The notes: generated by a model from the sequence alone, not told the origin. A DNA stretch of 64,000 nt from Antilocapra americana (GCA_007570785.1 ML662442.1:35537818-35601817), one strand, 5' to 3'. Counted from the stretch's first letter, positions 37,797 to 49,589 are shown. Translations and numbers: made by a program.

Positions 37797-37973
37797 ATCC
37801 AAGTCTCCATGATGTTTGATGGCCAGTCAGCAGTTGAAGTGCACCCCAGAGCCAGCGTAGATGACCTAAAGACCTTTACATCTCTGAGCCTGTACATGAA
37901 GCCTCCTCCTGTGAAGCAACCGCAACTGGCTAGGACTGCAGATCAGTTCATCCTGTACCTCGGAAGCAAAAAT
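37797..37973 (+). CDS. LAMA4: LAMA4 exon 11 of window (LG1 start)
   Basis: 177 nt, phase 0 at both ends, residues 473-531: IQVSMMFDGQSAVEVHP through ADQFILYLGSKN. The acceptor is actttag and the donor gtaaga. It is the first strand set of the LG1 beta-sandwich. A run of three Pro codons (CCT x3) in MKPPPVKQP appears one longer than the human sequence as I remember it. Confidence 0.97.
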
Positions 37974-38658
37974 GTAAGAGCAAGTGGTTTTAAAAGATGG
38001 AATTACATTAAAAGGAAAACTAAGTGCTTTTCTCTTGCCTCAAAACAAAACTACCTGTGCAGACAAACAAAATTTCCATTCTAGCACCTCAGAAGGTGTA
38101 GATCAGAGGCCAAGACTAAAGTAGCAATTCTTTGTGTGGAACAGGTAATTCTCCCTCTGTGGGGGATATTTCTGTGATTTCCTCATATCACCTTCACATT
38201 GCAAACTCTAAGGAGTCTGAATGCTGCATTTCAAAGACATCCAGAGTACAGAGTACTATATTTAATGCTGAACCCTGCCTGAAGGTATATAGTACTCGGT
38301 ATTGGCAGGCAGCATTATAAACCCAGATTAACAAAACAAGGTTAGCACCCTCCGGGCAGCCATCAAATGTCCAAAAGCCCGAAGTTGCTTGGCTTCCTGT
38401 CCAGGGTATACTCTGACAGGCACAGAGGGGTGTGGCGGGGGGTGGGTAGTGGGCAGGGGCCTCCCACTGATGCAGCCATAGGGAGGCTGGAAAGGAGGAG
38501 GCGCTACCCAGTCTAACAGGCACTTTGGTAATAATTCAAGCCAGGTATGCCTTATATGCAGCCAAACATTTAGATTGCTAGTTGTCCTTTAAAGAAATGA
38601 GAACAAAGCTGATATTCATTCATATGAATTTTATTTACGAGACTTCTTAACATTTCAG
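37974..38658 (+). other. LAMA4: LAMA4 intron
   Basis: Nothing recognised. There is a G-rich patch near 38420-38460. Confidence 0.75.
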
Positions 38659-38804
38659 GCCAAAAAAGAGTACATGGGTCTTGCAATCAAAAATGATAAC
38701 CTGGTGTACGTTTATAATTTGGGAACTAAGGATGTAGAGATTCCCCTGGACTCCAAGCCTGTCAGTACCTGGCCTGCTTACTTCAGCATTGTCAAGATTG
38801 AAAG
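38659..38804 (+). CDS. LAMA4: LAMA4 exon 12 of window (LG1)
   Basis: 146 nt, residues 532-579 plus two bases: AKKEYMGLAIKNDNLVYVY through YFSIVKIE. The acceptor is catttcag and the donor gtaaag. It carries the core LG strands with the motif YNLGTKDVEI. Confidence 0.97.
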
Positions 38805-39238
38805 GTAAAGTGAATCCATGACACAGGGCTGATCTGCACATTTCATAAGAAATCTATTGAATGCACTCACACACACACAGAGATACATACACACAGTCTT
38901 TCTGTGGATATCGCTCCTCTTTCTTCCATTATTTATGTATTCCTTCACAAGTACCTTGGTAGGAAACGAGATTAGAAAAAATAGTCATCACTTCTAAATA
39001 GAAATCTGATTATTAGTTGTTTTTTTAAAATCTGGCCAATCCACAAATGCAGTTTCAAGGCGGAATGTGGTTTTTCTCCTTCCCATTGTTGACATTCTGT
39101 AAATGCTTATGAAAATGACAAAATCAAGTCACCAAGTCTGTGATGAAGGGATTTTCACATTTTGACATTAAAAAAAAAAAAACGTATTTTATACAAATTA
39201 TCTGGCTGCTAAGGAGTGAAAATTCTTTATCTGAACAG
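38805..39238 (+). other. LAMA4: LAMA4 intron
   Basis: A short CA-rich patch near 38866-38900 and an A-run near 39170, otherwise nothing recognised. Confidence 0.75.
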
Positions 39239-39401
39239 GGTAGGAAAACATGGAAAGGTGTTTTTAACAGTCCCAAGTCTAAGTAGCACCGCAGAGGAAA
39301 AGTTTATTAAAAAGGGGGAGTTTGCCGGAGATGACTCCTTATTGGATCTGGATCCCGAAGACACTGTGTTTTATGTTGGGGGCGTGCCATCAAACTTCAA
39401 G
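39239..39401 (+). CDS. LAMA4: LAMA4 exon 13 of window (LG1)
   Basis: 163 nt, residues 580-634: (R)VGKHGKVFLTVPSLSS through FYVGGVPSNFK. The acceptor is ctgaacag and the donor gtgagc. The end YVGGVP is the signature strand-turn of LG modules. Confidence 0.97.
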
Positions 39402-40286
39402 GTGAGCTATCCAGCCATATTTTGACTTAATTGAAAATCTACAATGACTGTTTTTAGAAATCCATAACACCTACAGTGAGTGACTTGGGGTTGACTGGAA
39501 ACCTTGCTACCTTAAAAGAAGAGTTTAAGTCAGTGGGTGGTAGAATTCTGAATCGGGGTCTGTAAATATGCTGTGTAAATCTGATCTCTGCTACACATAT
39601 TTTCATAGTGTCAAATACTTTCATACTATAGCTAAAACTTAAATATCAAATGTATTTCATCCTGATACATGCATTTATAATTGATATTGTCCCACCTACT
39701 GCAAGAATGCCTGTACCTTGTGGGTTTATAGCTAGTCTTCAGGTTCACAGATGACAGTTTGAAAAACTCAGTTATTTCAGCTGATACACAGGCATGAAAT
39801 TAAATACCTGGGATGTGGGAGGAGGTAGGATCTAGGGAGAAAGATGAGACCTGATGAAGGGCAGATTCTGGAAGGGCCCAAGAAGATAAGGAGTTGATCT
39901 ATGATTTCAGGTACAGAACTATTACTCACTAGTTAGAGGCACATTGTTGAACTTTTCTGAGAATTACTTTCCAACTCTTTATGTGAGGACAGGAATACCT
40001 ACCTCATGGAGCTAGTGTGAGGATTGACTTTGGTCATGAATCCATTGTCAGGCGAGTGACTGGCACATAGTATATGCTCAGTAAACCCACACCCTCTCTG
40101 CTAAGGTATGAATAACTGAACAATCGTTTTTAATCTGAATGGTTTGGCATAGAATAGACACAAACTCAGGTCTAGAATGATATTTCTGTCAATGGGACGG
40201 TCCCCTTGACCTTTGTCTCTTGCCCCGATCTGTGTGAACTGGATGAAATGTAATCATGGGAGAATTGGCTTCACTCTGTTTCACAG
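39402..40286 (+). other. LAMA4: LAMA4 intron
   Basis: Contains an antisense MIR-like relic at about 39985-40090, and nothing else recognised. Confidence 0.75.
39985..40090 (-). repeat. MIR-like relic
   Basis: 'acctacctcatggagctagt', 'gtgaggattgactttgg' and 'ctggcacatagtatatgctc' match an antisense MIR layout. Confidence 0.65.
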
Positions 40287-40420
40287 CTCCCTGCTAGCTT
40301 AAACCTGCCTGGCTTTGTTGGCTGCCTGGAATTGGCCACTTTGAATAATGATGTGATCAGCTTGTACAACTTTAAGCACATCTATAATATGGACCCCTCC
40401 AAATCAGTGCCCTGTGCCAG
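40287..40420 (+). CDS. LAMA4: LAMA4 exon 14 of window (LG1 end)
   Basis: 134 nt, residues 635-678 plus two bases: LPASLNLPGFVGCLELATL through DPSKSVPCA. The acceptor is tttcacag and the donor gtaaga. Cys647 and Cys677 are the pair expected to form the LG1 disulfide. Confidence 0.97.
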
Positions 40421-40886
40421 GTAAGAGCATACTAAGAGCACTAAAAATTTGGTGGCTATGCAAGAGCTGCCAATAGGACAAGTGTGGGTCAATATTCAGG
40501 TTTTCAGTTTTTTTCTTGGGGAAAACAAATTTTGAAACTGCTTAATAGTCATGCATATAAACAACTTTCCAGTTCTTCTCTATCATAATGAGCATGCACA
40601 ATTACTAAAAGTTAAACTCCTAAGTTTCAGCTTTGATTTTGGATAACAGAGACTAGAGTCTCACTAGAACCTTCTGCTATCTTAGCACACAGTGTCCTAA
40701 GAAAAAACATCCATCACAGATAGTTGTTTTAAAAATGCTTCTTTATGTCTCACATGCAGACATCAGGACTTCATTTAAATGCTATAAAACCCATGGAAAA
40801 TATCATGAGAATGGGTTGAAAAGAACCTCACTTGAAAACATAACAGATACTGTCATGTTTATATGATCCTTGCATTTTTATTTCAG
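40421..40886 (+). other. LAMA4: LAMA4 intron
   Basis: Nothing recognised. Confidence 0.75.
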
Positions 40887-41058
40887 AGACAAACTGGCCT
40901 TTACTCAGAGTCGGGCTGCCAGCTATTTCTTCGATGGCTCTAGTTATGCCATCGTGAGGGATATCACGAGGAGAGGGAAGTTTGGTCAGGTGACTCGCTT
41001 TGACATTGAAGTTAGAACACCAGCTGACAATGGCCTCGTGCTCCTTATGGTCAACGGA
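40887..41058 (+). CDS. LAMA4: LAMA4 exon 15 of window (LG2 start)
   Basis: 172 nt, residues 679-736: (R)DKLAFTQSRAASYFFDGSS through ADNGLVLLMVNG. The acceptor is atttcag and the donor gtgagt. It is the beginning of LG2. The open frame running on past 41058 is intronic chance. Confidence 0.97.
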
Positions 41059-41565
41059 GTGAGTAAAAAGTCCTACATCTCTCCCTTGTTGCCTTTACTT
41101 TCCACCCTGCATGTTTCTAGGAATCTTCCCGAGTTGAGTGTATCATGCCATAAAACTGAAGGTTTAGTTTATAAAGCAAAATTCATTTTCTTTTCCTGCA
41201 AGGACAGGATGTCAGCAGTAAGTAAAAGCAGCCATGAAATGGCATTTCCCTGTACTATATTTTTAGATGTATATTAAATATAACACAGTCAATAAACTAA
41301 GAGAACTTCGATGAAAATCAGCACCAAGATCTAAATGAGCATAAGTTCAGTCTCTCAGTTGTGTCCAACTCTTTGCATATGTCTACAGAAATTTAGCACT
41401 TACTTTTTAAATCAAATGCCCTAATCAGTTAAAAAAGATTTTGCATGCTTAGTATATATATATATGCATTTCTTTATTAATGATATACACATACTATATA
41501 TGAATATAATTTTCAAAACTAGGAGATATATATGTTGAAATAAATGGAAGTTTAAAATGGTGGTA

Positions 41566-41662
41566 GTGATTTAGTTGCTAAGTTGTGTCCTACTCTTGCG
41601 ACCCCATGGATTATAGCCCTCCAGGCTCCTCTGTTCATGAGATTCTCCAGGCAAGAATACAA
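41566..41662 (-). repeat. Bov-tA tail fragment
   Basis: 'gatttagttgctaagttgtg' through 'ctccaggcaagaata', antisense. Confidence 0.82.
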
Positions 41663-42289
41663 AGAAGTTTAAAAAATTATTTTTGTTTTGCTAGTTACAC
41701 AAAAATTATTAATGGTAGTGTTAGTGAGAACAATGTAATTAAATACGTTTAAGTATTTTTTAGAGTCACATTAAATTCTTTGTGATACTAACATCTTATC
41801 ATGAGTCCAGTTTATTTCAGTACCAAGTCTTATTGGCTATCATAACTAGACAAGATATCTCATATAAATAAAAATGTAGGAAGTATATCATTGGCTGTGC
41901 TTAGTAAATCATGATATCGTTATTATTTCATTCACTGATTGTCAGATGTTGTCTTTGAAAATGGCTGGCAGGTTTTCATCTTCCCTAATGTAGTTGTTTT
42001 TTTTTGTTGTTGTTGTTGGTGCTTTGCCAGTGGGGAACAGGGGTTAAAGGTGCTTTATTTTCCACAATAATCTGCATATAGTTAGCGCTTCTGTACTGTA
42101 CACTTAAAAAGTCAGGATGGTAACTTTTATGATTTTGCTACAGTAAAAAGAGGACTTAAAAAAATTTCCTAGACAGCGCTAGAGATCTTCAGAATACTTG
42201 AGGGGGAAAGAAATCAGAGAAGCCCTTGCATCTCATTGGAAACTCACTGCTAGAATACAATAAAAAGTTAATCTGGTTAAATTAACTAT

Positions 42290-42770
42290 ATACAAGTTAC
42301 TCTGGTTAAGTCCAAGCTTTTTCAAAGAACTTGCAAAACCCTTCACAGTCTGGCTTTTGTTTCATTATACCTGAAGTCATACTAGTTAGTGTTTCTTCAG
42401 TTCCTCAAACTGGACCATTTCCTTTTACCTTTGGGCTTTGCCAATGGATGTTCTCTATGCCTCTAGTGCTTTTCCACCATTTTTATTCTGCCCCACCCTA
42501 ATTTATTCTTCAGAGCTCTTTAGGGAGGCCTTCTTTAAACTACCCAACAAAGTTTTGGCCTCTTGTATCCCTCTGGATCAATCCATCGATCCATCCACAT
42601 TTTCACAGAAGTCTAGATTTTTCCTTTGTAGCATATTGCATTTGTGTAACTGTGTAGTATCAGTCTCTCGCACAGGACTGAAAGTTCCATGCGGCAAACC
42701 ACTGTATTACCAGGGCTCTGGTGGCTTGTATAAAGCAGGTATTCAGTACTCTCCTACCAGGCACAGCCTT
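42290..42770 (+). repeat. L2 LINE 3' end relic
   Basis: Diverged, with the order typical of the L2 3' end: 'gggctttgccaatggatgtt', 'tagggaggccttctttaaac', 'ctgaaagttccatgcggc' and a final 'aaagcaggtattcagtactc'. Confidence 0.7.
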
Positions 42771-43254
42771 TTATCCCACAAACTTATCTTACAGATATTC
42801 TCAAAGGAGTGGGTGGAGAGGAACATAAAGTTTGTGAGCTTGGTGGTGGAGACAGTGGTTGAACAGCCAGAAAGATCAAAGAGTTTAGGGGTGGTTTAGG
42901 TGGGGAGGCAAGAAGGGAGTAATGAGGACGTTCATTTAATGAGTTTCCCCTCCACTCTCCCAACACCCCATCCCCTCCCAAACCAGTCATTCAACAATAA
43001 ATAATCATTCGTTCCATTTCTTTGGGGAACAAGGTAAACCTCAGATTACAGAACCAAGGCAATTAATTTTGCAGAATTAGAATGAAACCAGTCACAATTC
43101 AACTGGGTTAGATTTTAACACGGAGATGATGGTGTTCCTCCAAACACTTTTCAACCTGGGAAGCTGCCACTCTTCCAGGATGTGGATGGGCTGTAAATAC
43201 ACTTCCTCCTGCTTTCAGCTGCTGAGAGAGAAGTCCTCCCCTGATGGAGCGGCA

Positions 43255-43575
43255 CTATTTCTTTTTCGCTGCTCTTTTCCCTTCTCCTTTTCTTGGCTTC
43301 TCCTTTCCACGAAGCTTCTTCAGACGCAGCTGCTCATCCTTGAAGTCCTGATGTTCCTCTCTGTAGAGGCCAAGAAAATGTAGTATCCCCATGAGTGCAA
43401 AGTAAGTGTTGTCATTTGGATACCAGTCATAAGTCTCCTTCCTCTTGGCCAAAGGCTGCTCACTGAAGAGCTTCACCACTTTCATGGATTTGGAATCAGT
43501 AGGCCTGGCAACCTCACCGAACAGCCGAGCACTCAGACGACTCATGCGCAAGCCATATTCTGAAAGTGAAGACAT
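43255..43575 (-). pseudogene. MRPS33: Intact-ORF retrocopy of MRPS33
   Basis: A continuous 106-codon frame on the minus strand, starting [20 protein letters not shown] and ending in a lysine-rich [10 protein letters not shown] tail. It matches mitochondrial ribosomal protein S33 (small subunit, bS-type mitoribosome component) over its whole usual length of 106 residues. I chose this ATG because it matches the family start. Seven extra codons lie in frame upstream. There is no intron, and UTR-like sequence extends on both sides (about 43095-43650), as expected for a reverse-transcribed mRNA. It lies antisense in a LAMA4 intron. I see no poly(A) tract or target-site duplication, so it is either old or 3'-truncated, although the frame carries no stop or frameshift. 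The parent MRPS33 gene is elsewhere in mammals (family knowledge). Expression is unknown. Confidence 0.9.
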
Positions 43576-43650
43576 TTCTTGAGCCGCAAGGAACAAGAGG
43601 CCCTACTGGCAACCTTCTCTCCTTCGAGCCCTTTTCCCGCCCCCAAGCCC
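43576..43650 (-). other. 5' UTR-like flank of the MRPS33 retrocopy
   Basis: GC-richer than the surrounding intron ('ttcccgcccccaagcccc' on the + strand). It is contiguous with the MRPS33 frame, so it is probably the copied 5' UTR. An equivalent 3' UTR-like stretch extends to about 43095 on the other side. Exact limits are not visible. Confidence 0.5.
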
Positions 43651-44504
43651 CTAATGTAGTTCTTGAAAGCTAATCATTTTGTAAACTTTAACAAAAGAAT
43701 TAAGACCATTAAAAATCTTCATTTGAAAAACTTTTAAACAGGTTAGAAATTTCTTTCCAAAAAAGTTTTAGTAGTGTAGATATGAGAGTCTTTATGGTAG
43801 TACATGAAAACTTACATTGTTTTCATCAGCAAATTTACTTAACAGTAGAAAAATTTTCAGATTTTTTTTAAACCGTCTCTCCAGAGTACAACTTTCTTCC
43901 CCACCAAAATAGTTTTTCCTTCATTGTTGTAATACCCCTACCTTGAAACAACAGATCAAGTATATGTTTTTAGTAGCTAGTAGGTTTCATACTACTAAAA
44001 GACATTTGTCATCACAAATAAAGGTCAATAAGTTTAGAATAATTCATTTTATAAAGCAAATGTGTAATGCTCTTGAAATTTGACCACATTTTTAGTAATT
44101 TGTAGGGAATAATCTGAAAATATCTATGTGTATCAGAATATTTTCACATCACAATATTTCAATAGAAAATCATTATAAATATTCTATTATTAAGTGGCCT
44201 TATTCATGGACCTTGGCCCACCTTCAGGTGTGAAACTTAATTCTCAAAGTGTGAATCTGAATCCTGTGAAAACCCACTCAAAGGACAAAATGAAGACCCA
44301 GAGTAAATCTATGTATTAAATACTAAAAGTTGGCTTCTCTATTTTAGAGTTTTAAAATGAGTATAAATAGAAGTTGAAATGGTTCCTTTCTAACCCCCAG
44401 TGGAGTGTGTACCACATTCTTAGGAGTATATAAACTCTGTCCAAGAGATCACTTTCAGTGAAATAGGGACTTTACCATCACCAACTCAATAGACATAAGT
44501 TTGA

Positions 44505-44603
44505 ACAAACTCCAGGAGATAGTTAAGGTTGGGGAGCCTGATGTGCTACATGCAGTCCATGGGGTTACAGAGAATCAGACGCGACTCAGCGACTGAACAA
44601 CAA
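44505..44603 (+). repeat. BovB/Bov-tA tail fragment
   Basis: 'ctccaggagatagttaaggt' followed by 'gcagtccatggggttacaga' and 'cgcgactcagcgactgaac'. It ends 'aacaacaacc' as BovB-type tails do. Confidence 0.85.
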
Positions 44604-45273
44604 CCATAATACTTCATTCTTCATATCCACTGAATTCCTGTGTCTATGAACTATCATCTAAAACGAGCAAGCCTGACCAGTAAATTACTTGAGTGTTATA
44701 GAATTACTTTGGTTGTTGAATATCATGTGATCTAAGTGCATAATAATTCCATGTTTATTCTTGTAAATCCAGTGTTACAGAAGTGGGCCTTCTTTTCCTT
44801 TTATCCACATTTACTGATTGTTTTCCAAGATTCTTTTCGGCCTACCTTGGAATTATTTTCAGAAGTACCAATTTTGCTCTTAAAATGAAATGTAATCACA
44901 TCTGTTGGCCTGTTACAACTTTTAAACATTGCCTTAAAATAGGACTCTTGAATACATATGGCCTGTAGTGCTCTGTTTTCAAGATTGTTAAAAAATCAAT
45001 AAGGTAAACTTAAAATTTCATTCATTCAAAGTAAAAACAGTAGAAGATAATTGTTTTAAATTGTGTGTGAATATTAAAACTTTGGTATATGAAATGTAGC
45101 CACTGATCTGGATATAGTTGTGATTTTTATTTCATAATAAGAAGTTCATGAGACTTTTGTAGTCTTTAGACAGTTTCAGTAATAAAGAGTATAGTGTTAT
45201 TTCTCAAATTCAGCTAAACCTACTCTTTCATGATAGCAGACTCTCACATCTACAACTTTTTTCTTCTCCACAG

Positions 45274-45405
45274 AGTATGTTTTTCAGCCTGGAAATGCGT
45301 AATGGCTACCTACATGTGTTCTATGACTTTGGGTTTAGCAACGGCCCTGTGCATCTTGAAGACACATTAAAGAAAGCTCGAATTAATGATGCAAAATACC
45401 ATGAG
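45274..45405 (+). CDS. LAMA4: LAMA4 exon 16 of window (LG2)
   Basis: 132 nt, phase 0 at both ends, residues 737-780: SMFFSLEMRNGYLHVFYDF through ARINDAKYHE. The acceptor is ctccacag and the donor gtactg. Confidence 0.97.
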
Positions 45406-46531
45406 GTACTGATCATTGCAGTTTGAATGCTTTGTTTTATTTATATTTGGATCTATTGATCTAATCACATGGTCAAATGAGATAAGTGAGAAAGCAATTA
45501 AACTGAACACTTTCACATATAAAAACCAATCAAGGGCTCTCATATACTCAACTCCAGGATAACATTTGCTTCAAAAGAGTGGACATTTTTGTCATGTTGG
45601 AGTTTCCAGTAAAAGAGTCAGTGAAGATACATTTCAATTGCTTCATTGATCAAAAGACTCCTGTCGATATTCAATATATTGATTATGATGGCACTTCTGT
45701 ACATTAGTTGAAAATGAGAATATAGATACACAGCTATTTTGTTTTTGCTTTTCCCTTGAGTCGCATTAAATATAAAAAGAGTAGATATGTGAAGAATTTC
45801 CTTTTTAAACCCTTTCTCTGAAACTTAGAAAATAGTAACCCAGATTTTCTTATAAAATGAGAACACACAAAGAATGCTCATCTGTCTTAAACAGATGTGA
45901 AGTATACTGATATTTCATCTGTTTTTACTAACAACTACTTCAAATATATACATTAATAAAATATCTAAAAGTCATAGTGTCTTCTAAGTTGAGCTAAAAT
46001 GCAGAGTAGAGGCTATATTTCTCTTTTCAATTCAAAGTCCATAGCCTTCATGAGGGTGGTTTACAATAGAAGAATATTTTAACTATATCTCTGACTAGAA
46101 TTTTCCCACATTCATTTTATGTCACCAAAAAATGACATCTGGCAACATGCAGACCAGGGTCCAGAAGGCACCTGTTTACAGTTTTTTCCTGAATCCCCTC
46201 AAAGGAGCAAAATATTAGTAAAAAAGTTGATCTCATAACAAAATTTTTCTTGGGCTAGCTTTGAATCCATATGGAATCCTTCTCCAGCAAATGGGAACTT
46301 CTGGTAATATGACTAAGAGTTTTCTTGTCTGTGAGTAAGAAAGGAAGATCTGTTGCCCACTTTGTAAACAAATAAGCATAAGATCCTGGAGGCCCAGCTG
46401 TTACAACTTAATTAAATAATTATGAATAGTAATTAAATTATTATGAAATAATTAAAATACATTACATAGCAGTCTTCAAAAAGCTGATTGTTAAGCAATG
46501 ATCAGGACTTATTATGTATTATTTCTCCCAG
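45406..46531 (+). other. LAMA4: LAMA4 intron
   Basis: AT-rich, nothing recognised. Confidence 0.75.
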
Positions 46532-46674
46532 ATCTCAATCATTTACCACAATGACAAGAAAATGATTTTGGTAGTTGACAGACGACATGTCAAGAGCATG
46601 GATAATGAAAAGATGAAAATACCTTTTACAGACATATACATTGGAGGAGCTCCACCAGAAATCTTACAATCAAG
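46532..46674 (+). CDS. LAMA4: LAMA4 exon 17 of window (LG2)
   Basis: 143 nt, residues 781-827 plus two bases: ISIIYHNDKKMILVVDRRH through GGAPPEILQS. The acceptor is tctcccag and the donor gtaagc. YIGGAPP is the LG signature turn. Confidence 0.97.
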
Positions 46675-47639
46675 GTAAGCTTTTTTGTTCTTGTTAAGCT
46701 GTTTGTTCCTAACGATGCCCTGGGCTGAGAACTCAACATCCAGGAGAGGTATAGTAAATGTTTGAGACTTCCCACCTACTGCTTCTGTGCACATGTACAG
46801 GGGCACACACACAGTCATATACCTGTGTGCCCTGTGCAGCCAGTCCTTGTGACCCCCTTAAATTAGCATCAGGTAAATGTGATCTACAAAATTCTTTATT
46901 TATTACTCTTAAAACATAGTCTAATGCTGCCTGGGAAACCCAAATTAAGTATAATGAAATATTATTCTGACATATTCAAAAATTCAACTATCTCTTATTA
47001 CAATCAATTCATAGCATGAAAGATCCTAAACTGAGAGACAGCATTAGGATATTCCAGACCAGTCACTCTCAACCCTGGTTCTCATCAGAATGACCTAAAG
47101 AATGTTTATAAACGTTACTACCCACAATCATTCTCCAGAAATTCTAATTTTTTCTGGGATAAGACCCCAACTTTAAGCTTCCTTTCCAAACTAAATATCC
47201 TCAATTCTTTCAGCCATGCCCTTGGGATCTTTAACCATTGTGGTTGCTATCTGTGTACCTTAATCTATCAGTTAGCATGTCATCCAGGCATGATCTTGTG
47301 AGAGCAGAATACAGTGGGGCTGTTAGCCCTTAGTTTGGTCAATGTTTATCTAAAATACATTGAAGTCATTGTAACTTACTCAGAATTAACTTCATATTCA
47401 TTCAGTATCCAATACCCTGTTCTTGGGCACTTCCTATCTATTAGGCATAGTGATGAGTACTGTTTTGATTAAAATGCCATGTTTGATCTTAAAGATAAAG
47501 GATTTCTCACTTTCCTATTGCTCCAAAGTCCCAACATTCATTGAAAACTTCTTTAGCCTTGGTTGATTAGTGTGTTGCAAATAAGACCAGTAATTGAATT
47601 CATGACTCAAGTAGGATTAGTGGACAACTGAAGACCTGG

Positions 47640-47890
47640 GTTCAAATCCTAACTTTCTACTTGTGACATAGGAAAAAAAGACTTAATATTTCTTAGTTTC
47701 ATTTTATAGGTAAACCATGTGAAACTGCCAAGAGTTCACAGTTTTTGACCTATGCATATGTCAGTTCATTATAGTTCAACCTGTTAATCATCTGTAAAAG
47801 GGAAAGAATAGCATTGCCATCTAGCTCACTGAATTGTTATAAAGATAAAATAAGCTGATATAAGTTAAAGGATCTTGAAAACTATACAGA
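47640..47890 (-). repeat. MIR-like relic
   Basis: 'cctgggttcaaatcctaact', then 'catctgtaaaagggaaagaa' and 'aaagataaaataagctgata' resemble an antisense MIR. Strongly diverged, with an insertion in the middle. Confidence 0.5.
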
Positions 47891-48040
47891 AGTAAACTGG
47901 CTCCATGCAGAATAAAGCTGTTCTGTATGCAAAAATTAGAAATTACTGTGTGCTTATGGAAGAAAGCATGAAAATGTGAATAATTATAAAGCTATTAAAA
48001 ATAACTACAAATAAAATCAAATTTTACATCCTGTGTATGT

Positions 48041-48080
48041 AGGGTGACATCATCATCACGTCCACCACCATCATCATCAC
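48041..48080. repeat. Imperfect CAT/CAC trinucleotide repeat
   Basis: 'catcatcatcac' and 'ccaccatcatcatcac' blocks lie about 35 bp upstream of the next exon. Confidence 0.9.
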
Positions 48081-48114
48081 AGCTGTATCAGTAAAGATTG
48101 ATCTTCTTTTCCAG

Positions 48115-48253
48115 GACCTTAAGAGCACACCTTCCCCTAGATATCAACTTCAGAGGATGCATGAAGGGCTTCCAGTTCCAAAAGAAAGATTTCAATTTAT
48201 TAGAACAAACAGAAACCCTGGGAGTTGGCTACGGATGCCCAGAAGACTCTCTT
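48115..48253 (+). CDS. LAMA4: LAMA4 exon 18 of window (LG2 end)
   Basis: 139 nt, residues 828-874: (R)TLRAHLPLDINFRGCMKGF through VGYGCPEDSL. The acceptor is tttccag and the donor gtaagt. Cys843 and Cys869 are the expected LG2 disulfide pair. Confidence 0.97.
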
Positions 48254-48703
48254 GTAAGTACACAATTAAAAGGTTTTTAATAAATAGACAAGAAACTTAC
48301 CTCTCTTAAAAGCTTAAAAAACTTTTCTCTGTGATCCTGTGTCCATCTTGGGTTCCTTTCTGCCACCAGCAGACAGAAGGATCATTAAGCTAAAAAGGCT
48401 TATGGGAATCCTTTGGACTTGTCCAGCTGCTTCACGCTTCAACGCCTGGGGTTCCAAAGCTCAGAGGAGCTACACGAGCATCTTCACTCCCTCAGAGTGG
48501 AGGAAGTAGGCACGCTGAAACCCCATCTGTTAGAGCATACAGAAAGAAGGCTAACAGGCCTGAATTCTAGCATAAACTAGAAAATAAAACATAACTATTC
48601 ATATAGGAGCTAGCAGATAAGGCCTTCGGTATGTAGGAAATGGACGTTTTAGGCATTTGATAATTATCACCAACTCTATATTCATACTTTCTTTGGCACA
48701 CAG
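48254..48703 (+). other. LAMA4: LAMA4 intron
   Basis: Nothing recognised. Confidence 0.75.
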
Positions 48704-48841
48704 ATATCTCGCAGAGCATATTTCAATGGACAGAGTTTCATTGCTTCAAGTCAGAAAATATCTTTTTTTGATGGCTTTGAAGGAGGTTTTAATTTCCGAA
48801 CGTTACAGCCAAATGGATTACTGTTCTATTATGTATCAGGG
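48704..48841 (+). CDS. LAMA4: LAMA4 exon 19 of window (LG3 start)
   Basis: 138 nt, phase 0 at both ends, residues 875-920: ISRRAYFNGQSFIASSQKI through NGLLFYYVSG. The acceptor is gcacacag and the donor gtaagt. It opens LG3. Confidence 0.97.
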
Positions 48842-49589
48842 GTAAGTATTTGTTTTGTATGGTGGAAACTTCTTTGTGGTAATTGTTTTGTCTATTAAAA
48901 ATACTTCTGAGAACATTAAAAGTAATTTTAAATTCAGATTAATTTTGACTCCTGTACACACATGGAATGTCTCATTTTAAACAGTTTATAAAATATTATA
49001 AACATATCGTATGTGAAGTTTTAACCTGGGCTTCATAAACCTCCTCCTCGTAAGGAGTTCATGAAGAGAATTCAATGGGTCCGTAAACTAGGTAAGAAAA
49101 AATTAAATCTTTATTTTCTCTAAAATTTAGCATTTTCTTCAATTGTGAATGTCGGCAACAAACCACAGTGATATTAGCAGTACCTATGATTTTGTCTTTA
49201 GTAGAAATTAAAGGTATTTTTCATTTCAGTTATAGTTGTCATATATATCTCAAAATACCATTTTTGTTTATTGCTATTTCTAAATTAAAGTAGTTATTAG
49301 ATCTGCTACTAGATTTTATTATTTACTGCTTTAATGTAGAAGTACATATATATCACACATTTATCATTTTGGTATTTTGAAACTGTATTTCAATATAATT
49401 GGTTTCCTTTGTATTCCTACATATTTCATTGAGTGATTTTAAAATATTTTATGAAGAAACCCATATGTGTCACCAAACTACCGAAAGAGTCATAGCACAA
49501 AATATGTTAAGAACCTCAGTGTGTATATACAGTACTAACATACATATGACTCAATTTATGAAATAGTTTTTGAATTTGCTGTAGAACTT

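Larger units (their letters stand above)
41059..45273 (+). other. LAMA4: LAMA4 intron hosting an MRPS33 retrocopy
   Basis: 4.2 kb. It holds an antisense SINE tail, an L2 relic, the antisense MRPS33 retrocopy with its UTR-like flanks, and a short BovB/Bov-tA tail. Nothing is recognised in 43700-44500 and 44620-45270. Confidence 0.8.
46675..48114 (+). other. LAMA4: LAMA4 intron
   Basis: A faint MER5-like stretch (about 47055-47155), a MIR-like antisense relic at about 47640-47890 and a CAT/CAC repeat at 48041-48080. Nothing else recognised. Confidence 0.65.

Noticed and set aside
42438..42899. A 153-codon plus-strand frame
   Set aside because: It lies in an L2 relic. The composition and the end in repeat-like sequence suggest chance.
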